Shown: positions 43,654 through 53,369 of the stretch, one piece after another
Layout: each line of letters begins with the position of its first letter
Numbering within the stretch: position 1 is the stretch's first letter
Assembly (NCBI GenBank): GCA_041940025.1
Contig: JBGTSY010000008.1
Span: 1-64,000, forward strand
Origin: UBA5859 sp041940025
Lineage (GTDB): Bacteria > Pseudomonadota > Gammaproteobacteria > UBA5859
Direction of reading: 5' to 3'
DNA: 64,000 bases
Notes under the pieces: generated by a model
What the model was told of the DNA's origin: nothing
Seen by the model: the letters and a program-made list of their open reading frames with translations, nothing else
The model's database searches: none
Program-made: the position numbers and the translations under genes

Positions 43654-44802
43654 TTGACGAGACAAAATGGATCGGACAAGCAGTCACATCCCAGGTTGGT
43701 GAATGCGGATGAAGATCTAAGCGGGTGGGCGCTGCCCGAAATTCGAGATCGCATTGATACCATAGACAGACAAATCGAAACGCTTTTAAATGCACGCGCA
43801 GGATGTGCAGCCGCAGTGGCGAAAGTGAAATTGTCGGAGAATCCAGAAGCTGAGTTTTATCGCCCGGAACGTGAAGCGCAGATATTAGATCGCATTCTCA
43901 AAGAGCATACGGGGATCTTACCGGCACAAGAGGTGGCGCGAATTTTTCGTGAAATCATGTCTGCCTGTTTAGCCCTTGAGCAACCGTTGACTATCGCCTT
44001 TTTAGGGCCGCCAGGCACCTTTACCGAAGCAGCCGCACTCAAACATTTTGGACACTCCATCAACAGTCGTCCCATGGGCGCCATTGACGAAGTTTTCAGG
44101 GAGGTGGAATCTGTTGCCGCTCACTATGGCGTAGTGCCGGTAGAAAATTCTACAGAAGGTGTGGTGAATCATACCCTGGATTCATTCGTCAACTCTCCCT
44201 TGACTATCTGTGGAGAGGTGGAGTTGCGTATTCATCATCACCTGCTGAGCGAACAGAGCGATCTGAAAAATATCGTTAAGGTCATCTCCCATCAACAATC
44301 CTTGGCCCAGTGTCGCGAATGGTTAGATCGTTATTTGCCCCATGCCGAGCGCTTACACGCCAGTAGCAATGCGGAAGCCGTGCGCCAGGTTAAAAACAAA
44401 GGCGCAGACTATGCGGCTATTGCCGGCGATATTGCATCCGAGCTTTATGAGCTACCCGCGCAGGTGCGAAATATTGAAGACGAGCCGGATAACACCACCC
44501 GCTTTTTAATTATCGGGCGTAATCGGCCGGCACCTAGTGGGCGCGATAAGACTTCTCTTTTGCTGTCCACCCCTAACCGTCCCGGCGCACTCTATTCATT
44601 GTTAGAACCCTTTATGCGCCATGGTCTCTCACTCACGCGCATTGAGTCTCGACCATCTAGGCGCGCCATGTGGGAGTATGTGTTTTTTGTCGATATCGAC
44701 GGTCATGCGCAAGATGAAAAAGTGCAAAAAGCGGTGTTAGATATAGAAAAAAATGCCGGCCTGGTGAAAGTGTTGGGCTCTTATCCTAAGGCGGTCCTCT
44801 GA
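43654..44802 (+). CDS. pheA: Bifunctional chorismate mutase / prephenate dehydratase
   Basis: PheA converts chorismate to prephenate and then to phenylpyruvate. The 382-residue protein has an N-terminal AroQ-type mutase (about 28-110; EIRDRIDTIDRQIETLL). A prephenate dehydratase follows, with FLGPPGTFTEAAAL and the VPVENSTEGVVNHT motif. The C-terminal ACT domain carries the Phe-binding ESRPSR motif. The start is a TTG two bases after the preceding stop, with AGGGTGG six bases before it; a GTG at 43699 is possible. It overlaps hisC by one base. Confidence 0.96.
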   Translation: MTRQNGSDKQSHPRLVNADEDLSGWALPEIRDRIDTIDRQIETLLNARAGCAAAVAKVKLSENPEAEFYRPEREAQILDRILKEHTGILPAQEVARIFREIMSACLALEQPLTIAFLGPPGTFTEAAALKHFGHSINSRPMGAIDEVFREVESVAAHYGVVPVENSTEGVVNHTLDSFVNSPLTICGEVELRIHHHLLSEQSDLKNIVKVISHQQSLAQCREWLDRYLPHAERLHASSNAEAVRQVKNKGADYAAIAGDIASELYELPAQVRNIEDEPDNTTRFLIIGRNRPAPSGRDKTSLLLSTPNRPGALYSLLEPFMRHGLSLTRIESRPSRRAMWEYVFFVDIDGHAQDEKVQKAVLDIEKNAGLVKVLGSYPKAVL

Positions 44803-45908
44803 TGAGCTGTGATTTTCTTTTGCGGGCCAATTCGGGTGTGCGCACGTTGCAGCCTTATGAGCCTGGAAAACCGGAATCTGAATTGGCGAGAGAGTTGGGT
44901 TTGCAGCGAATCATTAAGCTTGCTTCTAACGAAAATCCATTGGGGCCGAGTCTGTCTGTGTTGCAGACCATAGAAGATCATGCGTCTCGCATACACAGAT
45001 ATCCAGATGGAAATGGATTTCAATTGAAAGCGGCTTTGGCTGAGATTTATGATATCGATGCGGGGCAAATCACTCTGGGTAACGGCTCCAATGACATTTT
45101 ACAATTGTTGGCTAGCGCTTTCCTGAGTCCGGGTGATGAAGTAATTTTTAGTCAACACGCGTTCGCAGTGTATGCCATTGTGACCCAAGCAGCAGGGGCC
45201 ACAGCGAAGGTGATTCCAGCAACAGACTATCAAGCAGATCTTGACGCTCATCTGGCGGCGATAAGCGATGACACCAAGTTGATATTTTTGGCGAACCCGA
45301 ATAATCCAACCGGTTCTTGGATCTGGGCTGAAGAGTTAAAAGCGTTTATTCGTGCGGTGCCAGAGCATGTGTTGGTGGTCATAGATGAAGCGTACGCAGA
45401 ATATATTCTCGACGATAAGATGGCGAGCGCTATATCCTGGTTGGCAGAGTTTCCTAATCTAGTTGTCACCCGAACCTTTTCCAAAGCTTACGGACTGGCC
45501 GGCTTACGAGTGGGCTACGGCGTTTGCAGTCTACAGGTGGCCGATCTACTCAACCGAGTACGACAACCATTTAATGTGAACTCTTTGGCACAAGCAGCAG
45601 CGTTAGCGGCGTTGGAAGATCAAGACTATCTCATCGAGAGCGTACAGTTAAACACTCAAGGTATGGCGCAAATCGAGGCCAAGTTGAAACAACTCGATTT
45701 GAACTGGATCCCTTCTAAGGCCAACTTTCTCTGTATTGCAGTGAATCAACCGGGGCGCGATCTCTATCAAAAGTTATTGCGTCAGGGTGTGATTGTGCGA
45801 CCAATAGATACCTATGAGCTACCAAATCATATTCGTGTCTCTATTGGGACGGAGGAGGAAAACGAAGAGTTTCTTATAGCGCTAGAAAAAGAATTGGTGA
45901 CGAATTGA
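44802..45908 (+). CDS. hisC: Histidinol-phosphate / aromatic aminotransferase HisC
   Basis: This PLP enzyme of 368 residues has KLASNENPLGPS at the substrate site, NPNNPTGSW and the PLP Lys in RTFSKAYGLAGLRVGYG. HisC2-type enzymes in the pheA-tyrA-aroA cluster act as aromatic or histidinol-phosphate aminotransferases. The position here, sharing one base with pheA (ATGA) and abutting tyrA, argues for a role in phenylalanine and tyrosine synthesis. Which substrate dominates cannot be read from sequence. Confidence 0.93.
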   Translation: MSCDFLLRANSGVRTLQPYEPGKPESELARELGLQRIIKLASNENPLGPSLSVLQTIEDHASRIHRYPDGNGFQLKAALAEIYDIDAGQITLGNGSNDILQLLASAFLSPGDEVIFSQHAFAVYAIVTQAAGATAKVIPATDYQADLDAHLAAISDDTKLIFLANPNNPTGSWIWAEELKAFIRAVPEHVLVVIDEAYAEYILDDKMASAISWLAEFPNLVVTRTFSKAYGLAGLRVGYGVCSLQVADLLNRVRQPFNVNSLAQAAALAALEDQDYLIESVQLNTQGMAQIEAKLKQLDLNWIPSKANFLCIAVNQPGRDLYQKLLRQGVIVRPIDTYELPNHIRVSIGTEEENEEFLIALEKELVTN

Positions 45909-46811
45909 ATGATCCCTTTACCTTTTAATAGGCTGACGATTATTGGCGTGGGTTTAATCGGTGGTTCGTTAGCGCGGGCGTTAAAAAAAAGCACTTCCAA
46001 CATACATATCACCGCATACTCAAGAAACGAAGCCAATTTGGATCTAGCTAAAAAATTAGGCGTGATTGATGCTTACGAATTGGAATTGGCAAAAGCAGTG
46101 GCCGCAGCGGAAATGATAGTGCTGGCCACACCAGTGGGTAGCTACGAAGCACTATTGCCGCAGTTACACCGGCATGCACCTGCTAACGCCATCCTCACAG
46201 ACGCGGGCAGCACCAAGGGCTCGGTGGTGACTTTAGCAAAAAAACAGCTCGACGATCGTTATGCCTTCTTTGTGCCTGCGCATCCCATTGCAGGCACAGA
46301 GCAGAGCGGGGTGGGTGCATCTATCGATGATCTATTCGAAGGTAAAAAAGTGATCTTAACCCCCTGCGCAGAAACTGACGCGCGCGCCACTGAAGTGGTG
46401 ACTCAGATGTGGCAATGCTGCGGTGCGCAAGTTGAAACTTTGTCTGCGGCGGCGCACGATAGAATTTTAGCGGCTACCAGCCATCTGCCTCATGTGTTGG
46501 CATACGCTCTGGTAAACCAATTGGCAGCACAGGATCAAAATGAAGAGGTATTCAAATTTGCGGCGGGTGGCTTTAAAGATTTTACTCGTATTGCGTCAAG
46601 TGATGCGGTGATGTGGCGGGATATCTGTTTAGAAAATAGAAAAGAAATATTGCAGGCGATCCACGCTTATCGAGACGCATTGGGCATATTAGAAGAGCAA
46701 ATTAAATCGAGTGACGATACAGCTTTACTGGCGTCATTCAATCAAGCCAAAGAGGCGCGAGACAAGTTTTTGAAACAATATGAACCACAACACTCAGACC
46801 CTAGCAATTAA
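45909..46811 (+). CDS. tyrA: Prephenate dehydrogenase
   Basis: TyrA oxidatively decarboxylates prephenate (or arogenate) in tyrosine synthesis. The 300-residue protein has the NAD(P) motif IGVGLIGGSLARAL, TDAGSTKGSVV, the HPIAGTEQSG loop with the substrate His, and SHLPHVLAYAL. It starts immediately after the hisC stop and lies 14 bases before aroA. In Pseudomonas tyrA and aroA are fused; here they are separate genes in the same order. Confidence 0.95.
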   Translation: MIPLPFNRLTIIGVGLIGGSLARALKKSTSNIHITAYSRNEANLDLAKKLGVIDAYELELAKAVAAAEMIVLATPVGSYEALLPQLHRHAPANAILTDAGSTKGSVVTLAKKQLDDRYAFFVPAHPIAGTEQSGVGASIDDLFEGKKVILTPCAETDARATEVVTQMWQCCGAQVETLSAAAHDRILAATSHLPHVLAYALVNQLAAQDQNEEVFKFAAGGFKDFTRIASSDAVMWRDICLENRKEILQAIHAYRDALGILEEQIKSSDDTALLASFNQAKEARDKFLKQYEPQHSDPSN

Positions 46812-46825
46812 AGGATGTAGCAAGC

Positions 46826-48154
46826 GTGTCTTTTACCGCAAATCGTTATTTGGTTGAGCCCGGAGGTATCGTGCGAGGCAGCATTGAGGTGCCAGGCGAT
46901 AAATCGATCTCTCATCGCTCCATTATGTTGGGCGCTTTAGCGGAAGGGATGACTGAGGTGAGCGGTTTTCTAGAAGGTGAAGATGCGCTCGCCACTCTGA
47001 ACGCGTTTCAAGCCATGGGGGTAACGATCGATGGTCCTGAACAGGGCACGGTGCGGATCCATGGCGTTGGTCTACACGGGTTAAAAGCGCCCAGGGCAGC
47101 GCTCAACCTCGGTAATTCAGGTACCTCTATGCGACTAATGGCGGGCATTCTTTCAGGACAGACATTCGCCTCTGAACTCTGTGGTGATGAATCCCTCAGT
47201 ACCCGGCCGATGGGGCGGATCTGTAAACCTTTGGCTTTAATGGGAGCCAAACTGGCGATGGCTGAAAAGGGGACTCCGCCAATAAAAATCACAGGTTGCG
47301 CTGGCGCGTTAAAGGGCATCACCTATGAGTCTCCCATGGCGAGCGCACAGGTTAAATCCTGCCTGTTGTTGGCAGGTCTATATGCACAGGGTACCACTAA
47401 GGTGATCGAACCGGGGGTGACGAGAGATCACACAGAAAGAATGTTGCGTGGATTTGGATATGAGGTACATCAGGCGCCCGGAGCAGTCTGGTTATCGGGC
47501 GGCGGGCGATTATCCAGCACCTCTATTCGCGTGCCGGGAGATCTCTCTTCAGCAGCGTTTTTTATTGTTGCGGCCACCTTGGTCCCTGGTAGTGAATTGA
47601 CCCTTAAAAATGTTGGTATGAATCCCACCCGCAATGGGGTGATTGAGATCTTGCGCCGAATGGGTGCTGATATCGAGGTTCGAGAACTCTCTGAGCAGAG
47701 TAACGAACCGGTGGTGGATCTCACCGTACGTCATGCCCAACTACGGGGCATAGAGATCCCAGCGGATTTAGTGCCCTTGGCCATCGATGAATTTCCAGTG
47801 TTATTTGTTGCCGCTGCCTGCGCAGATGGGGTGACCCGCCTCCAAGGTGCCGAAGAGTTGAGGGTGAAGGAAAGTGACAGAATTCAGGTGATGGCGGACA
47901 ACTTGCAGTGTCTCGGCATAGATGCCAAAGCAACGGAGGACGGCATGATTGTCACAGGAGGCGTGCTCAACGGCGGACGGGTTCACAGCCATGCAGATCA
48001 TCGCATTGCCATGTCTATGGCCGTGGCAGGTTTGATGGCCAATGGGCCCGTGGAGATAGACGATTGCGCCAATGTAGCCACCTCATTTCCAAATTTTCTC
48101 ACCCTGGCGCAGTCGGTGGGTATGAAAGTCCGTGGTGCAGAGGTTGCGGAATAG
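46826..48154 (+). CDS. aroA: 3-phosphoshikimate 1-carboxyvinyltransferase (EPSP synthase)
   Basis: AroA joins phosphoenolpyruvate to shikimate-3-phosphate. The 442-residue enzyme has PGDKSISHRSIMLGALAEG with the phosphate-binding Lys-Ser, LNLGNSGTSMRLMAG, and the C-terminal LRVKESDRIQVMADNL and HADHRIAMS. The start is GTG with AAGGATG upstream. It precedes cmk by two bases, as in the common aroA-cmk-rpsA order. Confidence 0.97.
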   Translation: MSFTANRYLVEPGGIVRGSIEVPGDKSISHRSIMLGALAEGMTEVSGFLEGEDALATLNAFQAMGVTIDGPEQGTVRIHGVGLHGLKAPRAALNLGNSGTSMRLMAGILSGQTFASELCGDESLSTRPMGRICKPLALMGAKLAMAEKGTPPIKITGCAGALKGITYESPMASAQVKSCLLLAGLYAQGTTKVIEPGVTRDHTERMLRGFGYEVHQAPGAVWLSGGGRLSSTSIRVPGDLSSAAFFIVAATLVPGSELTLKNVGMNPTRNGVIEILRRMGADIEVRELSEQSNEPVVDLTVRHAQLRGIEIPADLVPLAIDEFPVLFVAAACADGVTRLQGAEELRVKESDRIQVMADNLQCLGIDAKATEDGMIVTGGVLNGGRVHSHADHRIAMSMAVAGLMANGPVEIDDCANVATSFPNFLTLAQSVGMKVRGAEVAE

Positions 48155-48156
48155 TT

Positions 48157-48855
48157 GTGGTTCAGCAGACAGAGACACCGGTGCCAATCATAACTGTCGA
48201 CGGTCCCGGTGGGGTGGGTAAAGGCACACTCTGTATGCGTTTGGCCAAGCATCTCGGGTGGCATCTACTAGATAGTGGCGCAATCTATCGGGCGTTAGCG
48301 TTGTGCATTGAAAACGCGCATGTTGAACTCGACAATTTGAATGAAATAATCAATAAAACCAATAAATTAAATATTGAATTTAAATCAAATAATGAAGAGG
48401 TGGATGCCTTTTTGGAGGGCCGGTTAGTTTCTGCTGAACTGCGATCGGAGCCGATTGGAGAGCTGGCCTCAAAGCTGGCGGCCATACCGGAGGTTCGGCG
48501 CGCACTGCTGCAAAGACAGCGAGATTTTGCCCAATCCCCCGGATTGATCGCCGACGGTAGAGACATGGGTAGTGTGGTATTTCCCCATGCGCCGCTGAAG
48601 ATTTTTCTCACTGCCTCTGTGGAAGAGAGGGCACAAAGACGATATAAGCAGTTGAAAGCAAAGGGGTGCAATGTTAATCTTGCGCAACTTTTAAGGGAGA
48701 TTGCGGCTCGGGATTCCCGTGACGCTCAGCGTTCAGTAGCACCGTTAAAGGCAACTGAGGACGCCCACAAAATTGATACCACTCACTTGTCTGCGGATGA
48801 AGTGTTTGAAATCGTATTGAAACTGAGTGAAAAAAAGCTTGGACTCGCAATCTAA
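48157..48855 (+). CDS. cmk: Cytidylate kinase
   Basis: Cmk phosphorylates CMP and dCMP. The protein of about 232 residues has the P-loop DGPGGVGKGTL near residue 16, HLLDSGAIYRALAL, GLIADGRDMGSVVFPHAPLKIFLTAS and the LID region with RDSRDAQRSVAPLK. The reading frame is open far upstream inside aroA. The GTG at 48157, two bases after the aroA stop, gives the usual length; GTG 48181 is an alternative. Neither has a strong ribosome binding site, so coupling to aroA is likely. Confidence 0.95.
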   Translation: MVQQTETPVPIITVDGPGGVGKGTLCMRLAKHLGWHLLDSGAIYRALALCIENAHVELDNLNEIINKTNKLNIEFKSNNEEVDAFLEGRLVSAELRSEPIGELASKLAAIPEVRRALLQRQRDFAQSPGLIADGRDMGSVVFPHAPLKIFLTASVEERAQRRYKQLKAKGCNVNLAQLLREIAARDSRDAQRSVAPLKATEDAHKIDTTHLSADEVFEIVLKLSEKKLGLAI

Positions 48856-48954
48856 ACGTCAACCAATTTCTAAACTGTATTCGGTTAGTTTTAGTCCATG
48901 AACATGAATACTTTAAGTTTAGAATCTAACTTTATTGTTTAAGGCCAGTTATAT

Positions 48955-50628
48955 ATGAGCGAAAGTTTCGCCGAACTTTTTGAGGAGAGTTTATCTAATA
49001 CGCAAATGATCCCTGGTTCCATTGTTGTGGGAACCGTGGTGGATATTTCGAGTGACTATGTCACAGTCAGTGCGGGTTTAAAATCCGAGAGTGAAATACC
49101 TATAGAACAGTTTCAATCCCGAGATGGTGCCTTGGAAGTTCAGCTTGGCGATCAAGTTGAAGTGGCCATGGACATGGTGGATGACGGTTATGGTGAAACT
49201 CGTCTCTCAAGAGAAAAAGCGAAACGCGCCCAAGTTTGGTCTAAGTTAGAAAAAGCCTATGAGGATAGCGCCACCATTACCGGTGTGATTACTGGCCGGG
49301 TAAAAGGTGGTTTTACTGTGGAGTCCGATACCATCCGTGCATTTTTACCCGGATCACTAGTGGATGTCCGTCCAGTACGTGATCCTGGCTATCTCGAAGA
49401 TAAAGAACTCGAATTTAAAGTGATCAAGATTGATCGCAAACGTAACAACGTGGTGGTCTCCAGACGTGCCGTTGTCGAAGAAGAGAACAGCGCGGAGAGA
49501 GAAGCCCTGCTGAGCAACTTGAATGAGGGTTCCGTTGTTAAAGGTGTGGTGAAGAACCTCACTGATTACGGTGCCTTTATTGATTTGGGTGGTGTGGATG
49601 GCTTGTTACATATCACTGACATGGCTTGGAAAAGAGTCAAGCACCCAAGTGAAGTGGTAGCGGTGGGTGATGAAATTGATGTGATGGTGCTCAAGTTCGA
49701 TCGCGATCGAAACCGTGTGTCTTTAGGCTTGAAGCAGATAGGTGAAGATCCTTGGCAAGGTATTTCACGACGCTACCCGATACAGACTCGTATTTTCGGT
49801 ACTGTGACCAACATTGCAGACTATGGTTGTTTTGTGGAAATTGAACCGGGAGTCGAAGGTCTAGTCCACGTCTCAGAAATGGACTGGACCAATAAAAACA
49901 TTCATCCTTCCAAGGTGGTTCATGTGGGGGATGAAGTCGAGGTAATGGTGCTGGATATTGATGATGAGCGACGCCGAATTTCCTTGGGCCTCAAACAGTG
50001 CACACCAAATCCCTGGGAGGCTTTCGCCGAAGCCCATCAAAAAGGCGATGTGGTAACGGGCACCATCAAATCGATTACTGATTTCGGAATTTTTGTCGGT
50101 TTCGATGAAGGGCATGATGGACTCATCCACATGTCTGATATTTCTTGGACCGAGACACCGGAAGACATTGTCAAGGAATACAAAAAGGGTGATGAGATCG
50201 AGGCCATTGTGCTCTATATTGACACGGAGCGAGAGCGGATTTCCCTCGGTCTCAAACAACGAGAATCTGATCCCTTTTCCTCCTATATTGAGACTCATCC
50301 TAAGGGCAGTATCGTGACCGGGGAAGTGACCGAAGTGGATCCTAAACTGGTGACGGTGACCTTGGCTCCTCATGTATTAGCCACGGTTAAATTATCCGAA
50401 CTGTCGCGGGATCATGTTGAAGATGCACGAACAGCTGTGAATGTCGGGGATGAGATAGAAGCAAAAATGGTCGCTGTGGATGCGCGCGCCCGTACTATTA
50501 CTCTGTCTGTAAAAGCCAAGGATACACAGGAAGAAAAAGAGGCATTGCGGGATTACAGCAAGAGTTCAGACGAGGACAGTGGTACGACTTTGGGCGACAT
50601 ATTTAAAGATCAATTTGAAAATCGGTGA
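48955..50628 (+). CDS. rpsA: 30S ribosomal protein S1
   Basis: S1 binds mRNA and helps it onto the ribosome. At 557 residues it equals E. coli S1 and has six S1 OB-fold repeats. The first two are ribosome-binding and divergent; the later ones show the G-x-V-x3-x-DYGAF/CFV and HVSEMDW / HMSDISW motifs. The 99 bases after cmk probably hold its own promoter, and autoregulation by S1 binding to this leader is known in E. coli. It is followed by ihfB, as in many gammaproteobacteria. Confidence 0.97.
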   Translation: MSESFAELFEESLSNTQMIPGSIVVGTVVDISSDYVTVSAGLKSESEIPIEQFQSRDGALEVQLGDQVEVAMDMVDDGYGETRLSREKAKRAQVWSKLEKAYEDSATITGVITGRVKGGFTVESDTIRAFLPGSLVDVRPVRDPGYLEDKELEFKVIKIDRKRNNVVVSRRAVVEEENSAEREALLSNLNEGSVVKGVVKNLTDYGAFIDLGGVDGLLHITDMAWKRVKHPSEVVAVGDEIDVMVLKFDRDRNRVSLGLKQIGEDPWQGISRRYPIQTRIFGTVTNIADYGCFVEIEPGVEGLVHVSEMDWTNKNIHPSKVVHVGDEVEVMVLDIDDERRRISLGLKQCTPNPWEAFAEAHQKGDVVTGTIKSITDFGIFVGFDEGHDGLIHMSDISWTETPEDIVKEYKKGDEIEAIVLYIDTERERISLGLKQRESDPFSSYIETHPKGSIVTGEVTEVDPKLVTVTLAPHVLATVKLSELSRDHVEDARTAVNVGDEIEAKMVAVDARARTITLSVKAKDTQEEKEALRDYSKSSDEDSGTTLGDIFKDQFENR

Positions 50629-50706
50629 AAAATCTTCTTTAATAAGAGTTACTTGGTAAACAACAACAGGGTGATGTAGTAGATGAACACCTAAAGGGGC
50701 GGACCC

Positions 50707-51072
50707 ATGCAGCAGGCCATGACTAAATCTGACTTGGTAGATCGTTTAGCGCGCAAAAACAGCCAACTCGCATATAAGGATGTTGAATTGGGTGTGAAAA
50801 CCTTAATCGAGCATATGTCGCAGACGCTTGCGAGTGGCGAACGTATTGAGATAAGAGGGTTTGGTAGTTTTTCTCTGCATTTTCGTCCGCCCAGATTTGG
50901 TCGCAATCCAAAAACCGGCACCGCTGTGGCCCTGTCTGGAAAATATGTGCCTCACTTCAAACCCGGTAAGGAGTTACGAGACAGAGTCAATAATGGTGCC
51001 TCCCCATCCCCCACTGCTGGTTCCGAGTATGTAGAATCCGATGTGTTTTCATCTGGGGAGATGGATGATTAG
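50707..51072 (+). CDS. ihfB: Integration host factor subunit beta
   Basis: IHF bends DNA as a heterodimer with IhfA. The core matches the family: MTKSDLVDRLARKN, GERIEIRGFGSFSLHFRPPRFGRNPKTG with the DNA-intercalating Pro region, and GKYVPHFKPGKELRDRVN. At 121 residues it is longer than the usual 94-100, with a Ser/Pro-rich acidic C-terminal tail of about 25 residues. The first ATG (50707) has AGGGGCGG at a good distance, while the family-standard start is the ATG at 50719. Either is possible. Confidence 0.95.
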   Translation: MQQAMTKSDLVDRLARKNSQLAYKDVELGVKTLIEHMSQTLASGERIEIRGFGSFSLHFRPPRFGRNPKTGTAVALSGKYVPHFKPGKELRDRVNNGASPSPTAGSEYVESDVFSSGEMDD

Positions 51073-51225
51073 AACTATTATTAATAATAGTGTGTCACGA
51101 GTGCACAGATTTAGGTCGTAGTATAAAAAAGATGTCGTATCGAACCATTAGTCTTAATTTGCTTTCAAGCATCATTCAATCACTATTCGGTTCGAAGCGT
51201 CAATCTAACTGATTGGCATGCCGAT

Positions 51226-51465
51226 ATGGCGAATTCGCTGTTTAGATTATTTTGGATAACCCTTTTTATCGCTGTTTTCCTGGTGGTGTTTCTCTTCGGC
51301 TTAATGAACGCTGACTCCGTTGAATTAAACCTGTTTTTCTATCGTTATGAGGTACCTCTGGCTGCACTTTGTTGGATCTTCTTGTTTATTGGGGTGGTGT
51401 TGGGCACCGCTGTGACCATGTTTTCTAATTTAGGCAAGAGAATTAATAAATGGGCGCAGTCTTGA
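51226..51465 (+). CDS. lapA: Lipopolysaccharide assembly protein LapA-type membrane protein
   Basis: The 79-residue protein has two membrane helices (about 7-28 and 41-63) with a short loop containing ADSVELNLFFYRYEVPL, the LapA/YciS pattern. LapA partners LapB in tuning LpxC turnover and hence lipopolysaccharide synthesis. The lapA-lapB-pyrF order is the same as in E. coli. It ends 22 bases before lapB. Confidence 0.9.
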   Translation: MANSLFRLFWITLFIAVFLVVFLFGLMNADSVELNLFFYRYEVPLAALCWIFLFIGVVLGTAVTMFSNLGKRINKWAQS

Positions 51466-51487
51466 TCACCAGGTGTCTGGATGATTG

Positions 51488-52651
51488 ATGGAATTTTATA
51501 GCCTCCTTTTTCTATTGCTCCCTTTTGCGGCCTTCTCCGGTTGGTGGATGGCGGTTAGAAATCAGCGCAAAGCGCAATCTTTGATATTTAATCGTTATCA
51601 GAAGGAGTATTTGGCGGCGCTTAAGTATTTGGTGGACGATCAACCTGATAAGGCGATTCAAATCTTTACCGGATTGGTTGAAGTAGACAAAGATACAATT
51701 GAGTTACACGAGGCGCTGGGAAATCTATTTCGCCAACGGGGCGAAGTGGAGAAGGCGATCCAAATTCATCAAAATCTGATCACCAAAGCACCCTTGCAAT
51801 CCGGCTTGAGATCTCAGGCCATTTTTTCATTGGCTGAAGACTATATGCGAGCGGGCTTGTTTGATCGTGCTGAGGCGCTCTATCTAGAGTTGTTGGAGAG
51901 CGGTGTCTATAAAGTACCCAGTTTAAATGCGTTAATAGATATTTACGAGAGAGAGCGCGATTGGACTAATGCCATCAATTTTTGTCAGCAGTTGGAGCGG
52001 GCTACGGATAAATCATTAAAAACTGTGCAAGCCCACTACTATTGTGAATTAGCTCAAGAAGTGTTGAACAGAGAAGATCCCACAGATGCGCAAAATTATT
52101 TGGAGCAGAGCATCCTGTGTGATCCGAACTGTCTTAGGGGATTTATTTTAAGTTCAGAGCTAAGTATTCAAATCAACGATTATCCCAGCGCGATTAAGAT
52201 GATTCAGTTGGTGCTGGGTCGAGATCCCAGTCTCTTCCCATTAGTGAAGTCCAATTTAAAGCTGTGTTATCAAATGTTGGGTACAAACAACGCATACCAG
52301 AATTATTTGCAGTCACTATTAGAAATAAAATTTACTAGTTCTGTGCTGTTAGAACTGACCATTGAATTGGAGTCTTCCGAAGGAGTGGAGTCGGCATTAA
52401 AATACTTAACAGATCATCTTCGACATAATCCTACCTTAGCAGGATTAAGCCGACTCATTGAGTTAAATACCAAACTGGTACAACCCGCACAAAAGAACGA
52501 CTTTCAAATTTTAAGTGAACTGATCGGTTCCTTAAGTAAGGGTCAACCTGCATATAAATGTCACAACTGCGGATTTACAGCGACCAATCTTCATTGGCAG
52601 TGTCCCAGCTGTAAGCGATGGAACAGTGTGACGCCAGTCGCGACCAAATAG
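51488..52651 (+). CDS. lapB: Lipopolysaccharide assembly protein LapB (YciM)
   Basis: LapB is a membrane-anchored TPR protein that brings LpxC to FtsH for degradation. The protein of 387 residues has one N-terminal helix (about 1-20), then about nine TPR-type helix pairs (about 35-350). A C-terminal rubredoxin-like zinc site follows, with CHNCGF and CPSCKRW giving two C-x2-C pairs. The ATG at 51488 is preferred over an in-frame TTG one codon before. It is followed by pyrF after 13 bases. Confidence 0.94.
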   Translation: MEFYSLLFLLLPFAAFSGWWMAVRNQRKAQSLIFNRYQKEYLAALKYLVDDQPDKAIQIFTGLVEVDKDTIELHEALGNLFRQRGEVEKAIQIHQNLITKAPLQSGLRSQAIFSLAEDYMRAGLFDRAEALYLELLESGVYKVPSLNALIDIYERERDWTNAINFCQQLERATDKSLKTVQAHYYCELAQEVLNREDPTDAQNYLEQSILCDPNCLRGFILSSELSIQINDYPSAIKMIQLVLGRDPSLFPLVKSNLKLCYQMLGTNNAYQNYLQSLLEIKFTSSVLLELTIELESSEGVESALKYLTDHLRHNPTLAGLSRLIELNTKLVQPAQKNDFQILSELIGSLSKGQPAYKCHNCGFTATNLHWQCPSCKRWNSVTPVATK

Positions 52652-52664
52652 TTGGTGACTACGG

Positions 52665-53369
52665 ATGTCTAAAGTTACTCCCCCAGCTTTGATAGTTGCC
52701 GTGGATACTGCAGATCCCGTCAAACTGGATCAGTTGTTGGCACAATTGGATCCGCGACTCTGCCGAATAAAAGTAGGCAAAGAGTTGTTTACCGCACTTG
52801 GTCCATCGGTGATTGATTTGGTTCACGCCAAGGACTTTGAATTATTTTTGGATCTCAAGTTTCACGATATTCCTAATACTGTCGCCGCCGCATGCCGGGT
52901 AGCAGCAGATGCCGGGGTGTGGATGTTAAATGTACATGCCTTAGGAGGTGTGGCAATGTTAGAGGCTGCGCGAGAGTCTGTACAACAGTCGCTGCACTCT
53001 CCCTTATTGGTGGGCGTGACAGTGTTGACCAGCATGGGCGAATCGGATCTAAGCGCATTAGGCGTGACCCTGACGCCTGCTGAGCTGGTGCAACAGTTAG
53101 CAAAGCTCAGCTACCAAGCCGGTTTGGATGGCGTGGTCTGTTCGGCTAAAGAAGCCAGGCAGATAAAAACAGAATTGGGCTCAGATTTTCTGTTGGTGAC
53201 ACCAGGCATCCGATTGCCAAGCGACAATACTCATGATCAGCAGCGAGTCGTCACACCACAGGATGCGATGCAAAATGGCGTGGACTTCCTTGTCGTCGGC
53301 AGGCCTATCACTCAAGCAGAGTCACCTGCTGAGAAACTAAGAGAATTTGCACAATTATTGAGCATTTGA
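52665..53369 (+). CDS. pyrF: Orotidine 5'-phosphate decarboxylase
   Basis: PyrF makes UMP from OMP. The 234-residue TIM barrel has IVAVDTADPVK, the catalytic LFLDLKFHDIPNTV (Asp-Lys-Asp cluster), the PGIRLP phosphate loop and the VVGRPITQA ending. Length and motifs are standard. It is the last gene of the lapA-lapB-pyrF set, ahead of a 75-base gap to the ComEA-like gene. Confidence 0.97.
   Translation: MSKVTPPALIVAVDTADPVKLDQLLAQLDPRLCRIKVGKELFTALGPSVIDLVHAKDFELFLDLKFHDIPNTVAAACRVAADAGVWMLNVHALGGVAMLEAARESVQQSLHSPLLVGVTVLTSMGESDLSALGVTLTPAELVQQLAKLSYQAGLDGVVCSAKEARQIKTELGSDFLLVTPGIRLPSDNTHDQQRVVTPQDAMQNGVDFLVVGRPITQAESPAEKLREFAQLLSI

Noticed and set aside
47908..48156. Long upstream extension of the cmk frame inside aroA
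   Set aside because: It runs antiparallel to no known Cmk N-terminus and is rich in Arg/Ser shadow codons of aroA. The kinase motifs begin only after the GTG at 48157.
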